A stretch of DNA of 5,547 nt, taken from NCBI GenBank assembly GCA_900553045.1, contig USBW01000056.1, positions 1 through 5,547 on the forward strand, in the 5' to 3' direction. Of the stretch, positions 1-5,514 are shown in pieces (positions within the stretch are counted from its first letter, which is position 1; every line of letters starts with the position of its first letter). Origin of the DNA: an uncultured Mycoplasmatota bacterium (GTDB lineage Bacteria > Bacillota_I > Bacilli_A > RF39 > UBA660). Under the pieces are notes generated by a model, which did no database searches, was not told where the DNA came from, and was given only the letters and a program-made list of their open reading frames with translations. The position numbers were made by a program, and so were the translations under genes.

Positions 1-141
1 CATTTGGGCTTCAATTTCCATAGCGCCGGGAACATAGATACCATCCCGGTAAATGTGAAGCTGGTTATTGATCTTTACAATGTGATTATTGTTCTTCAGA
101 TACACCGCAAACTTATCAAACAGAAAGGTTATGAGATTTCT
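1..141 (-). pseudogene. fragment of phage/plasmid D5-type (P4-family) DNA primase
   Basis: Read on the minus strand from 141 down to 1, the frame is open for 47 codons and runs off the left edge. From about 120 downward it contains HIVKINNQLHIYRDGIYVPG followed by an IEAQM-like segment. This matches my memory of the region just before the helicase part of phage and plasmid primases (D5 N-terminal domain), which help start replication of mobile elements. Upstream, the frame hits a stop (TAG, complement of 142-144) with no ATG or GTG start and no ribosome site in between. The gene therefore lacks its beginning: either it is broken here or the sequence is joined to something else. The first 60 bases hold 28 G or C, clearly richer than the genes to the right, which fits a foreign origin. 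The family call is from recognition only and rests on about 40 residues. The seven codons nearest 141 probably do not belong to it. Confidence 0.5.
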
Positions 142-168
142 CTAGTTTCGAGTCTTCTTCTCGAATAG
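100..168 (+). CDS. C-terminal end of an unidentified plus-strand gene
   Basis: A plus-strand frame ends with RKLIKQKGYEISLVSSLLE and a TAG at 166-168, directly inside a good intrinsic terminator. That is how the last gene of an upstream operon would look. The frame is open all the way from base 1, but the codons before about 100 lie opposite the primase-like fragment and are less protein-like, so the left limit given here is a guess. The pattern L-x3-KGY-x-I-x-LV-x3-LE loosely recalls the last three-helix repeat of the recombination regulator RecX. With fewer than 20 informative residues this is only a suggestion. The terminator is the main evidence that a real gene ended here. Confidence 0.35.
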   Translation: MHRKLIKQKGYEISLVSSLLLE

Positions 169-184
169 AAAAATCTTTTTTTTT
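137..184 (+). terminator. intrinsic terminator overlapping a TAG stop
   Basis: TTCGAG (147-152) pairs with CTCGAA (160-165) around a 7-base loop. After a 2-base bulge (145-146) the stem continues: 141-144 pairs with 166-169, and after one mismatch 137-139 pairs with 171-173. A run of nine T (176-184) follows, with another T run after one G. The stop codon at 166-168 lies inside the descending arm. It would end transcription coming from the left and insulate the operon that starts next. Confidence 0.72.
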
Positions 185-193
185 GTTTTTTTA

Positions 194-204
194 TATGATA
201 GAAT
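194..204 (+). promoter_or_regulatory. SigA-type promoter, extended -10, for the wall-hydrolase operon
   Basis: TATGATAGAAT contains a TG one base before the hexamer TAGAAT (199-204), which is one mismatch from TATAAT. The -35 position falls in a T-rich stretch (around 176-181) with no real TTGACA, so the extended -10 would do most of the work. The expected start is near 211, giving a leader of about 18 bases. The element agrees in 9 of 11 positions with the one at 5515-5525. Confidence 0.55.
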
Positions 205-217
205 ATTTTTAGATGAG

Positions 218-225
218 TAGGTGAT
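218..225 (+). promoter_or_regulatory. ribosome binding site TAGGTGAT, 3 bases before ATG 229
   Basis: AGGTGAT is complementary to ATCACCT near the 3' end of 16S rRNA. This supports ATG 229 as the start. The same 8-mer with the same 3-base spacer occurs before 3617 and 4732. Confidence 0.75.
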
Positions 226-228
226 AAT

Positions 229-2184
229 ATGAATGAGAACGATCAAAATAGAAATAAAGAAAATGTCACTAGCAATGATAATACTAACTCACCTTTTGAA
301 AACGTCTCTTTAGACGATCATGATGTTAACCTTATTAATAGCTCTGATAGAAATAGTGATCTTAATCAAAACTATGGTGGCTCTTCTGATATAAATTTTG
401 GGTCTAGAGAAACAAGTTATAATAAACCTACTGATGCTGTAGCAGGAGTAAGTAATATTGACCCTCATGTAAAAGAGGAGAAGACTAATGACTCTATTAA
501 TGACAAAAATGACCATAGATTTAATAATCTTAGAAACAAAACTGCTAATATAGGGAGCAAGTTTAATAATAAAAACTTTTTTTCATCGCCTGATCTAGAC
601 GGCGAATATCCTGATGATAGCCTTGATAATAACTATGGACAGCAGTCGTTATCTAACTTGTCTAATCGCTTTAAAACTACTATTTTTAATCGTTCATCAA
701 AGAAAGATAATTCTTCTTTTAAAAAGAAGAATGTTGTTAATAATAATTCCAATAATGAAGAAAATGATAATTTCAGTTCTGATAAAAGTAAAAATAATGA
801 AAAATCTGATCGTGGTAATGATAAAAACGATTCTGATAAGGCTTCTTTCTTTAAAGATGAGAATGACCAGTCTGAAAAAAAACAATCCATACTTTCAACT
901 ACAGTAAAAAAATTTATTTTAACTCATTTGCCTTTAATAATTGGTCTGATTATTATTTTGGGAGTTATTTTATTAATTTTGTTTTTAGTTATTTTTGTAG
1001 TAGTTTTATTTGGCGGGGACCTAGGAATGTCAGGCAATGGTTCTTATGGTTATGATGCTGCCACAACTGATGAGCTAGATTTTATGTGTGGGATGGCTAA
1101 TCCTTTTGGTGATAATCGTAGTTACACAGTTACTTCTTTTTACGGTTGGCGTGTACATCCTATTTCGGAAGATAATAGATTTCACTACGGTATTGATGTA
1201 GTTGGTTCTAGTGATGAAGCTCCAATTTACGCTGTTGCTGATGGCGTAATTCAATCAATTAATAATGACCCTTCTGCTTCTTTGGGGATCAATATAGTTA
1301 TTCGTCATAATGATACATTCACTACACAATACGGTCATATGTCTTCTTATGTTAGTTCTTTACAGGTTGGTGATAGCGTCGTTAAAGGAGAACAAATAGG
1401 TAATCAGGGTAATACTGGTGATAGTACAGGTCATCACTTGCACTTTATCATTTATAAAGATGGCGAAACTATTAGTTCAAATCCTTTTTTTGGTTATTCT
1501 GATGAAGGTTATGAATCATGTATTAATGATCAAGTTAATGGTGCTAGTTTAAGTACAAGTTGTAATACTGATGAGTCTGCCGATGCTCGTTATATGGGGG
1601 CTGATGGTTTTGAAAAAATTTGTACTACTAAGAAAGACGACTCTTCATTAGTTGTTTCTGACGATGATCATCAGCGAGTTATTGATATTGCTAATCGTGA
1701 GGTTGATAATTGGCAAAGACTTTCTAAATCTCAAAAAGAAAATAGAATTAAGGAATATTTAAATTCTGCTGGTGGTGGGTATAGGGTTGACCAATATTGT
1801 GCATCTTTTGCTACTTATGTTTTAAAAGAAGCAGAAGTTTTTGATAAGATTGGAAAATTGTCTACCTCATATCGTTATTATCCACTGACTACAGTTGCTA
1901 ACTTTCCAATGTATATGGAAGGTGGAACCGGACAGTGGCATGATCTGAAAAATGGTTCTTATATGCCTAAAGCCGGTGATTTAATTATTATTGATTGGTC
2001 GGGTGGTCGTTCAGTAGCTGACCATGTAGGTATTGTAGAATATGTTGATGAAAACAATATAGTACATACTATTGAGGGAAATCGCGGCAATACTTTAGTA
2101 GGAAATTATGGTAGTGTTGGTGATGTAGCAAAATTTACTTATTCTTATAACTCTTCAATGATTTATGGATATTTTAGTTGGTAG
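229..2184 (+). CDS. membrane-anchored bifunctional wall hydrolase: M23 endopeptidase plus CHAP domain
   Basis: This 651-residue protein has no signal peptide. Residues 1-225 are low-complexity and hydrophilic, about a fifth Asn with many Asp, Ser and Lys, and probably disordered in the cytoplasm. One long hydrophobic segment (about 229-262) anchors it, so the C-terminal two thirds should face outside. Residues about 295-420 are a LytM/M23 zinc peptidase with all key residues: FHYGIDV (H319, D323), YGH (H370) and GHHLHF (H403, H405). Residues about 485-651 fit a CHAP domain: DQYCASFA (C524), ADHVGIVEYV (H599) and IEGN (E616). Both domains look active and would cut peptidoglycan cross-bridges or stem peptides. 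Four further cysteines (287, 431, 445, 465) flank the M23 domain and might form disulfides. It is the first gene of the run, with its own promoter and ribosome site. Paired wall hydrolases on one anchor also occur in conjugative elements (Tn916 Orf14 type), so a conjugation role is possible, but no other transfer gene is seen here. A housekeeping or division hydrolase is equally possible. Confidence 0.88.
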   Translation: MNENDQNRNKENVTSNDNTNSPFENVSLDDHDVNLINSSDRNSDLNQNYGGSSDINFGSRETSYNKPTDAVAGVSNIDPHVKEEKTNDSINDKNDHRFNNLRNKTANIGSKFNNKNFFSSPDLDGEYPDDSLDNNYGQQSLSNLSNRFKTTIFNRSSKKDNSSFKKKNVVNNNSNNEENDNFSSDKSKNNEKSDRGNDKNDSDKASFFKDENDQSEKKQSILSTTVKKFILTHLPLIIGLIIILGVILLILFLVIFVVVLFGGDLGMSGNGSYGYDAATTDELDFMCGMANPFGDNRSYTVTSFYGWRVHPISEDNRFHYGIDVVGSSDEAPIYAVADGVIQSINNDPSASLGINIVIRHNDTFTTQYGHMSSYVSSLQVGDSVVKGEQIGNQGNTGDSTGHHLHFIIYKDGETISSNPFFGYSDEGYESCINDQVNGASLSTSCNTDESADARYMGADGFEKICTTKKDDSSLVVSDDDHQRVIDIANREVDNWQRLSKSQKENRIKEYLNSAGGGYRVDQYCASFATYVLKEAEVFDKIGKLSTSYRYYPLTTVANFPMYMEGGTGQWHDLKNGSYMPKAGDLIIIDWSGGRSVADHVGIVEYVDENNIVHTIEGNRGNTLVGNYGSVGDVAKFTYSYNSSMIYGYFSW

Positions 2185-2232
2185 TCGTTAATGATTTAAA
2201 AAGTAATTTTAGTTTTAATATTTTATAGATTG

Positions 2233-2238
2233 AAAGGA
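2233..2238 (+). promoter_or_regulatory. weak ribosome binding site AAAGGA before ATG 2251
   Basis: AAAGGA lies 12 bases before ATG 2251, which begins a classic signal peptide (MKKIIFACFAFF). The upstream candidates are worse: TTG 2230 overlaps this site, and ATG 2239 touches it without a spacer. The gap 2185-2250 holds no convincing terminator or promoter, so the gene is probably read through from the hydrolase gene. Confidence 0.5.
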
Positions 2239-2250
2239 ATGATTCTTAGA

Positions 2251-2961
2251 ATGAAAAAAATAATATTTGCCTGTTTTGCTTTCTTTATTTTACTTTTTAA
2301 AGTTAATGCTGTTAGTACTGCAGACTATACTCTGGAAATAAAAGAAGACGGAACATTTATAGAAAATATTGAAGTTTTTGTGGATGACTATGAAAGAAGG
2401 CCTAATAGTGCTGACCCTTATGCAGAGTTATTATTTTTAGATAGTCCAGCGACAGTGCAGAATGATTACTATAATAAAACTGTTACTCAAAATGGGAACG
2501 ATTATACTGCTTCTTTAAATTATACATATAACGAATATAAATTTAGTAAATCAACAGTTTTAAATACTTGTTTTGAAAATAAAGATTTTGAAATTGGAAT
2601 CGACGGATATGAATTTGATCTTACCGGTTATTTTATGTGTGGTCTTGCTCCTGTGACTAATGTTAAAGTTATTACTGATTTAAATGTTACATCAACCAAT
2701 GGAACCAGAAATGGTAATGTTTATTCTTGGTCTTTAAATGAAAATTCTAATGTTAGTATCAGAATGAATATTTCTAAACCTCAGGAAGAAGAAACACCTA
2801 TCATTGATGATGATCCTGTTGTTGACGATAATCCTACTGTTGATGAGGGCTCTAATACTACTTTTATTATTGCTATTGTTGTTTTAGGAGTAGTAATTCT
2901 TGGTATAATTGGTTTTTTAATTTATAAATATTTTAAAAATATGGCTAACAATAGGATTTAA
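2251..2961 (+). CDS. exported type I membrane protein with LppM-like (DUF3153-like) ectodomain
   Basis: The protein has 236 residues from the chosen ATG. A signal peptide (1-20, cut after KVNA) is followed by an ectodomain. It opens with ADYTLEIKEDGTFIENIEVFV and closes with GNVYSWSLNENSNVSIRMNI, a beginning and end that recall the LppM/DUF3153 beta-rich domain of bacterial surface proteins. Two cysteines (107, 130) could pair. Residues 181-198 are an acidic, proline-bearing spacer made of three six-residue repeats. A single membrane helix (about 204-225) and a short Lys-containing tail follow. The mature domain would thus sit outside on a stalk. It lies 66 bases after the hydrolase gene and 49 before a lipoprotein gene, in an envelope cluster. 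Its function is unknown, and the domain call comes from pattern memory only. TTG 2230 would add seven residues and ATG 2239 four, both less likely. Confidence 0.75.
   Translation: MKKIIFACFAFFILLFKVNAVSTADYTLEIKEDGTFIENIEVFVDDYERRPNSADPYAELLFLDSPATVQNDYYNKTVTQNGNDYTASLNYTYNEYKFSKSTVLNTCFENKDFEIGIDGYEFDLTGYFMCGLAPVTNVKVITDLNVTSTNGTRNGNVYSWSLNENSNVSIRMNISKPQEEETPIIDDDPVVDDNPTVDEGSNTTFIIAIVVLGVVILGIIGFLIYKYFKNMANNRI
2791..2844 (+). repeat. three 18-base in-frame repeats encoding [DE]xPxxD
   Basis: Residues 181-198 of the LppM-like protein read ETPIID, DDPVVD, DNPTVD, each from 18 bases. The second and third copies are the most similar in DNA. They form the acidic stalk between ectodomain and membrane helix. 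Such units can gain or lose copies by slippage without a frameshift. Confidence 0.7.
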
Positions 2962-2971
2962 TGTATAAAAA

Positions 2972-3010
2972 AAATAATTCTTTCCATTCTATAAATGGGA
3001 GGAATTTTTT
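2972..3010 (+). promoter_or_regulatory. long hairpin containing the lipoprotein gene's ribosome binding site
   Basis: Bases 2976-2988 pair with 2994-3006 as 13 continuous pairs, two of them G-U (2983-2999, 2981-3001), around the 5-base loop CTATA. After a T-T mismatch, 2972-2974 pairs with 3008-3010. The Shine-Dalgarno GGGAGGA (2997-3003, 7 bases before ATG 3011) lies wholly in the right arm, and the stem ends one base before the start codon. A T run closes the arm, so the structure could also act as a partial transcription terminator. Either role would reduce expression of the lipoprotein relative to the upstream genes. The pairing is seen directly; regulation is inferred. Confidence 0.65.
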
Positions 3011-3556
3011 ATGAAGAAAATTTTATTAAGTATCTTTTGTGTTTTTGCTATTGTATTATTAAGTGGCTGTGAGATGGATAATACTCCTACTAGAAAGGTT
3101 GAAAGATTCTTAGATAATTATCGTAATTTAGATGAGACAGTCATCAATCAGATGAATGATATTGTTGCAAGTGATACGATGATGAACGATGCCCAAAAAG
3201 AAGAGTATCGTAATGTTTTAAAAAGACAGTATCAAGATTTAACTTATACTATTAAAGATGAGACTGTTGATGGTGATACTGCTGTTGTCACAGTTGAAAT
3301 TGACGTTTATGATTATTATAAAGCAACCTTGGATTCTGATGCTTATTATACTGCTAATCCAGACCAGTTTAAAGATGATGCTGGCAATCTTGATCAGTCC
3401 AAATATTTAGATTACAAAATAGAAAAGATGAAAAATACGATGGAACGTGTTAAATATACAATAGATTTTACACTGAAAAAAGAAAATGGCAATTGGATAA
3501 TGGATGAAATTACTGATGCTACTAGACAAAAGATTCATGGCTTATATGCCTATTAG
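3011..3556 (+). CDS. small uncharacterised lipoprotein
   Basis: The protein has 181 residues. A short charged start, a hydrophobic core and the lipobox LSGC (residues 17-20) show a lipoprotein signal peptide. Cys20 would be lipidated, leaving about 160 residues on the outer face of the membrane. The mature part begins with TPTRKVERFLDNYRNLD, continues as helix then strands (LTYTIKDETVDGDTAVVTVEIDVYDYYKA), and ends with YTIDFTLKKENGNWIMDEI and KIHGLYAY. This order (helical start, then curved sheet with an NGNW turn) resembles small NTF2-like or DUF4878-like lipoproteins, in which a ligand pocket is common. I cannot assign a named family or substrate. The strong GGGAGGA ribosome site 7 bases upstream fixes the start but is buried in a hairpin. 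The last codons and the TAG lie inside a terminator. Confidence 0.85.
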   Translation: MKKILLSIFCVFAIVLLSGCEMDNTPTRKVERFLDNYRNLDETVINQMNDIVASDTMMNDAQKEEYRNVLKRQYQDLTYTIKDETVDGDTAVVTVEIDVYDYYKATLDSDAYYTANPDQFKDDAGNLDQSKYLDYKIEKMKNTMERVKYTIDFTLKKENGNWIMDEITDATRQKIHGLYAY

Positions 3557-3571
3557 ACTTTTGTCTTTTTT
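3524..3571 (+). terminator. intrinsic terminator overlapping the lipoprotein stop codon
   Basis: AGACAAAAG (3524-3532) pairs perfectly over nine bases with CTTTTGTCT (3558-3566), and a run of T follows (3566-3571). The 25-base loop contains a small GGC/GCC pairing. A smaller rival hairpin, AGAC (3555-3558) with GTCT (3563-3566) around TTTT, uses the same right arm and T run. The first arm is still coding sequence, and the TAG at 3554-3556 is between the arms. Ribosomes finishing translation would cover the left arm, so termination may depend on translation. Confidence 0.6.
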
Positions 3572-3605
3572 GTTCTTATTTTTTAACTTTAAACATATAT
3601 TTTTC

Positions 3606-3613
3606 TAGGTGAT
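3606..3613 (+). promoter_or_regulatory. ribosome binding site TAGGTGAT, 3 bases before ATG 3617
   Basis: This is the same 8-base site and spacer as before 229 and 4732, and it supports ATG 3617. Between the terminator and this site (3572-3605) the sequence is nearly all A/T. TATATT (3596-3601) with TTCTTA (3573-3578) 17 bases upstream is a possible but poor promoter for this gene and rluB. Confidence 0.75.
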
Positions 3614-3616
3614 CCT

Positions 3617-4702
3617 ATGAAAAAAATCTTATTTGCCTTGGTTGTTTTTCTTTTTCCTATTTCTTGTAAAGTTCTAGCTTTGACCGTTGATTCTAAATCT
3701 TTAGTGGCTATGGATATGGATAGTGGAAGAGTTTTTTATGAGATAAATCCTGATGAGAAAAGGTTAATTGCTTCGACGACGAAGATAATGACGGCGATTT
3801 TAGCTATTGAATCAAATAAACTTGAAGACATTGTTGAAGCTAAAGAAGAGATTTTAACAATGTATGGTACAAATATTTATCTTGAATATCATGAACACAT
3901 GTTGCTATTAGACTTAATTTATGGACTAATGTTAAGAAGTGGCAACGATGCTGCAGTCGTTATAGCTTCTCACGTTGGTGGAAGCGTTGAAGGCTTTGTT
4001 AATATGATGAATAATAAAGCAAAAGAATTAGGAATGACTAACACTGTCTTTACCAATCCAACGGGCTTAGACGATGAGACAGAAAACTATTCAACTGCAA
4101 GGGACTTAGCTATCCTTTATTCTCATGCCTATCAGAACGAAACTTTTAGAAAAGTTGTTTCAACAACTAAATATACTACCACTACTGATTATAAAAGCTA
4201 CGTTTGGTTGAATAGAAACGAGTTGTTATCTACTTATAAATATGCTACAGGAGGTAAAACAGGATATACACCAAAAGCTGGGCGAGTTTTAGTTACAAGC
4301 GCTTCTAAAGATGATTTAAATATTGTTATAGCCTCTTTCAATTCTGTTTATGATTATGCCAACCAAGAAAGGATCTACGAAGATATTTTTGATAATTACG
4401 AAAAAGTTATTATTTTAGATAAAGATAATTTTTCTTTAAAAAACGATCGTTATGATGGTACATATTATATTAATAATTCTTTTTCTTATCCTCTTACTGA
4501 AAATGAAGAGAAGCAAATTACTAGAAAAGTTGATTTATATGATTTAGAAAATGTCCAAAACAATGATAAAGTAGGAGAGATCTATGTTTATTTAAACGAT
4601 GAGATCCTAACTAAAGAAGCTGTTTATCTTCGTACTGAGGAGCTTTCCTTATTAGATAAAATTAAAAACTTCTTTAAAAATTTACTTGCCTTTGACTCTT
4701 AA
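3617..4702 (+). CDS. dacF: D-alanyl-D-alanine carboxypeptidase, DacF/PBP5-like (peptidase S11)
   Basis: This penicillin-binding enzyme removes the terminal D-Ala from peptidoglycan pentapeptides outside the membrane, limiting cross-linking. The 361-residue length is normal for the family. A signal peptide covers about 1-21 (cut after VLA). The S11 catalytic domain shows all three motifs: STTK (S53 nucleophile, K56), SGN (108-110) and KTG (214-216). NPTGLDD and ENYSTARDLA between them are also typical. Residues about 255-340 form the beta-rich PBP5 C-terminal domain. The end (about 345-361, LLDKIKNFFKNLLAF) is an amphipathic helix, the usual peripheral membrane anchor. The gene follows a terminator and precedes rluB by 29 bases with the same ribosome site, so these two are probably co-transcribed. 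DacF, DacA and DacB are hard to separate by sequence alone. The symbol is by similarity, and a sporulation role should not be assumed. Confidence 0.9.
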   Translation: MKKILFALVVFLFPISCKVLALTVDSKSLVAMDMDSGRVFYEINPDEKRLIASTTKIMTAILAIESNKLEDIVEAKEEILTMYGTNIYLEYHEHMLLLDLIYGLMLRSGNDAAVVIASHVGGSVEGFVNMMNNKAKELGMTNTVFTNPTGLDDETENYSTARDLAILYSHAYQNETFRKVVSTTKYTTTTDYKSYVWLNRNELLSTYKYATGGKTGYTPKAGRVLVTSASKDDLNIVIASFNSVYDYANQERIYEDIFDNYEKVIILDKDNFSLKNDRYDGTYYINNSFSYPLTENEEKQITRKVDLYDLENVQNNDKVGEIYVYLNDEILTKEAVYLRTEELSLLDKIKNFFKNLLAFDS

Positions 4703-4720
4703 ATTATCTATAATTTTTAC

Positions 4721-4728
4721 TAGGTGAT
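4721..4728 (+). promoter_or_regulatory. ribosome binding site TAGGTGAT, 3 bases before ATG 4732
   Basis: This is the third copy of the identical site with the identical spacer, and it fixes the rluB start. The 29-base gap after the carboxypeptidase gene has no terminator and no promoter that I can see, which supports an operon. Confidence 0.75.
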
Positions 4729-4731
4729 TTT

Positions 4732-5442
4732 ATGGAACGTTTACAGAAGGCCATTGCTAGTACAGGATATACTTCAAGGAGAAAAGCTGAAGAGCTAATT
4801 TTAAAAAATCAGGTTATGGTCAATGGGAAAATGGTTAATGAATTAGGTTATAAAGTTGATCCTAACGATACTATTGTAGTTGAAGGAAAACCTTTAAATA
4901 AAGTAAAAAAGGTCTATTATCTTCTTAATAAACCTCGTGGAGTCTTATCAACTACTAAAGATGATCGTGGCAGGAAGACAGTGGTTGACTTAATTGATTC
5001 AGATGTTCCCATTTATCCGGTGGGTAGGTTAGATTATGATACGACAGGTCTTATTTTACTTACTAATGACGGGGAACTTACTAACATATTAATGCACCCT
5101 AGTAGTAAGATCGATAAAGAGTATGTAGCTAAGATTCCTGGCATTCTTTATAAAGATCAGGTCGAAATTTTGGAAAAAGGCGTGATGATCGACGGCAGAA
5201 AGACTGCTAGAGCCAAAGTAAAAACAAGATATGATAAACGCAAGGATGTCAGTATGGTCTCAATAATAATTCATGAAGGCCGTAATCATCAAGTGAAAAA
5301 GATGTTTGAAGCAGTCTCTAAGAAAGTTCTTAAACTAAAGCGTGAAAGAGTAGCTTTCTTAGATCTTAAAGGACTTAGATCCGGTGAATATCGTCCTTTG
5401 ACTATTAAAGAGGTTAAAAAATTATATCAATATAAAAAGTAA
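4732..5442 (+). CDS. rluB: 23S rRNA pseudouridine synthase, RluB/RsuA family
   Basis: The protein turns a uridine of 23S rRNA into pseudouridine. In Escherichia coli RluB acts at U2605, in the peptidyl-transferase region; the same site is expected but not shown here. The 236 residues are complete and of usual length. Residues about 2-50 are the S4 RNA-binding domain (ERLQKAIASTGYTSRRKAEELI, then VMVNG). The catalytic domain follows, with YYLLNKPRG, the motif GRLDYDTTGLILLTNDG containing catalytic Asp101, and HEGRNHQVKKM (181-191). These are the family's defining motifs. The end is rich in Lys, fitting RNA binding. RluB, RluE, RluF and RsuA are related; the S4 domain and Firmicutes context next to a dac gene favour RluB. 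In Bacillus subtilis the rluB homologue ypuL follows dacB, spmA and spmB, and the last two are missing here. Confidence 0.9.
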   Translation: MERLQKAIASTGYTSRRKAEELILKNQVMVNGKMVNELGYKVDPNDTIVVEGKPLNKVKKVYYLLNKPRGVLSTTKDDRGRKTVVDLIDSDVPIYPVGRLDYDTTGLILLTNDGELTNILMHPSSKIDKEYVAKIPGILYKDQVEILEKGVMIDGRKTARAKVKTRYDKRKDVSMVSIIIHEGRNHQVKKMFEAVSKKVLKLKRERVAFLDLKGLRSGEYRPLTIKEVKKLYQYKK

Positions 5443-5446
5443 ATTT

Positions 5447-5473
5447 AGGCATTTTTCAAAGATGTCTTTTTTT
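5447..5473 (+). terminator. intrinsic terminator after rluB
   Basis: AGGCAT (5447-5452) pairs with ATGTCT (5462-5467) with one G-U pair. Two further pairs (one T-G) can tighten the loop to five bases. Seven T follow (5467-5473). It lies 4 bases after the TAA and would end the dacF-rluB transcript. Confidence 0.7.
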
Positions 5474-5476
5474 CTT

Positions 5477-5504
5477 GGATTTTTTAAAAATTTATCCTTT
5501 TTTT
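5477..5504 (+). terminator. possible second, weak terminator
   Basis: GGAT (5477-5480) and ATCC (5494-5497) can pair around an A/T-only stretch whose T and A runs may also pair, and seven T follow (5498-5504). The stem is short, so this would be a back-up to the terminator just before it. The T run could equally be the upstream part of the promoter at 5515-5525. Confidence 0.35.
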
Positions 5505-5514
5505 AGTTTTAGGG

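Noticed and set aside
1..168. Plus-strand frame open over the whole of 1-168 as one gene end
   Set aside because: Its left part lies codon-for-codon opposite the primase-like reading and looks less like a protein. Only the last part, beside the terminator, is supported.
310..516. Minus-strand open frame of 68 codons
   Set aside because: It lies opposite the Asn-rich part of the hydrolase gene, where A/T-rich codons keep the other strand open; no ribosome site or recognisable domain.
633..890. Two overlapping minus-strand frames (633-890 and 697-885)
   Set aside because: Their Ser/Leu/Phe-rich translations mirror the low-complexity region on the other strand. No start signals.
614..907. Second plus-strand frame of 97 codons inside the hydrolase gene
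   Set aside because: It is made mainly of hydrophobic and Lys residues arising from frame-shifted Asn/Asp codons, and the hydrolase frame is continuous through both domains.
2230..2250. TTG 2230 or ATG 2239 as start of the LppM-like gene
   Set aside because: TTG would overlap the only ribosome-site candidate and ATG 2239 directly abuts it. ATG 2251 begins a clean signal peptide.
2185..2250. Promoter in the gap before the LppM-like gene
   Set aside because: TATAGA at 2224-2229 has no -35 partner and no TG extension, and the whole gap is A/T-rich, so such matches are expected by chance.
3662..3676. Cys17 of the carboxypeptidase as a lipobox cysteine
   Set aside because: The preceding residues PIS lack the needed aliphatic residue at -3, and a normal signal peptidase I site (VLA) follows four residues later.
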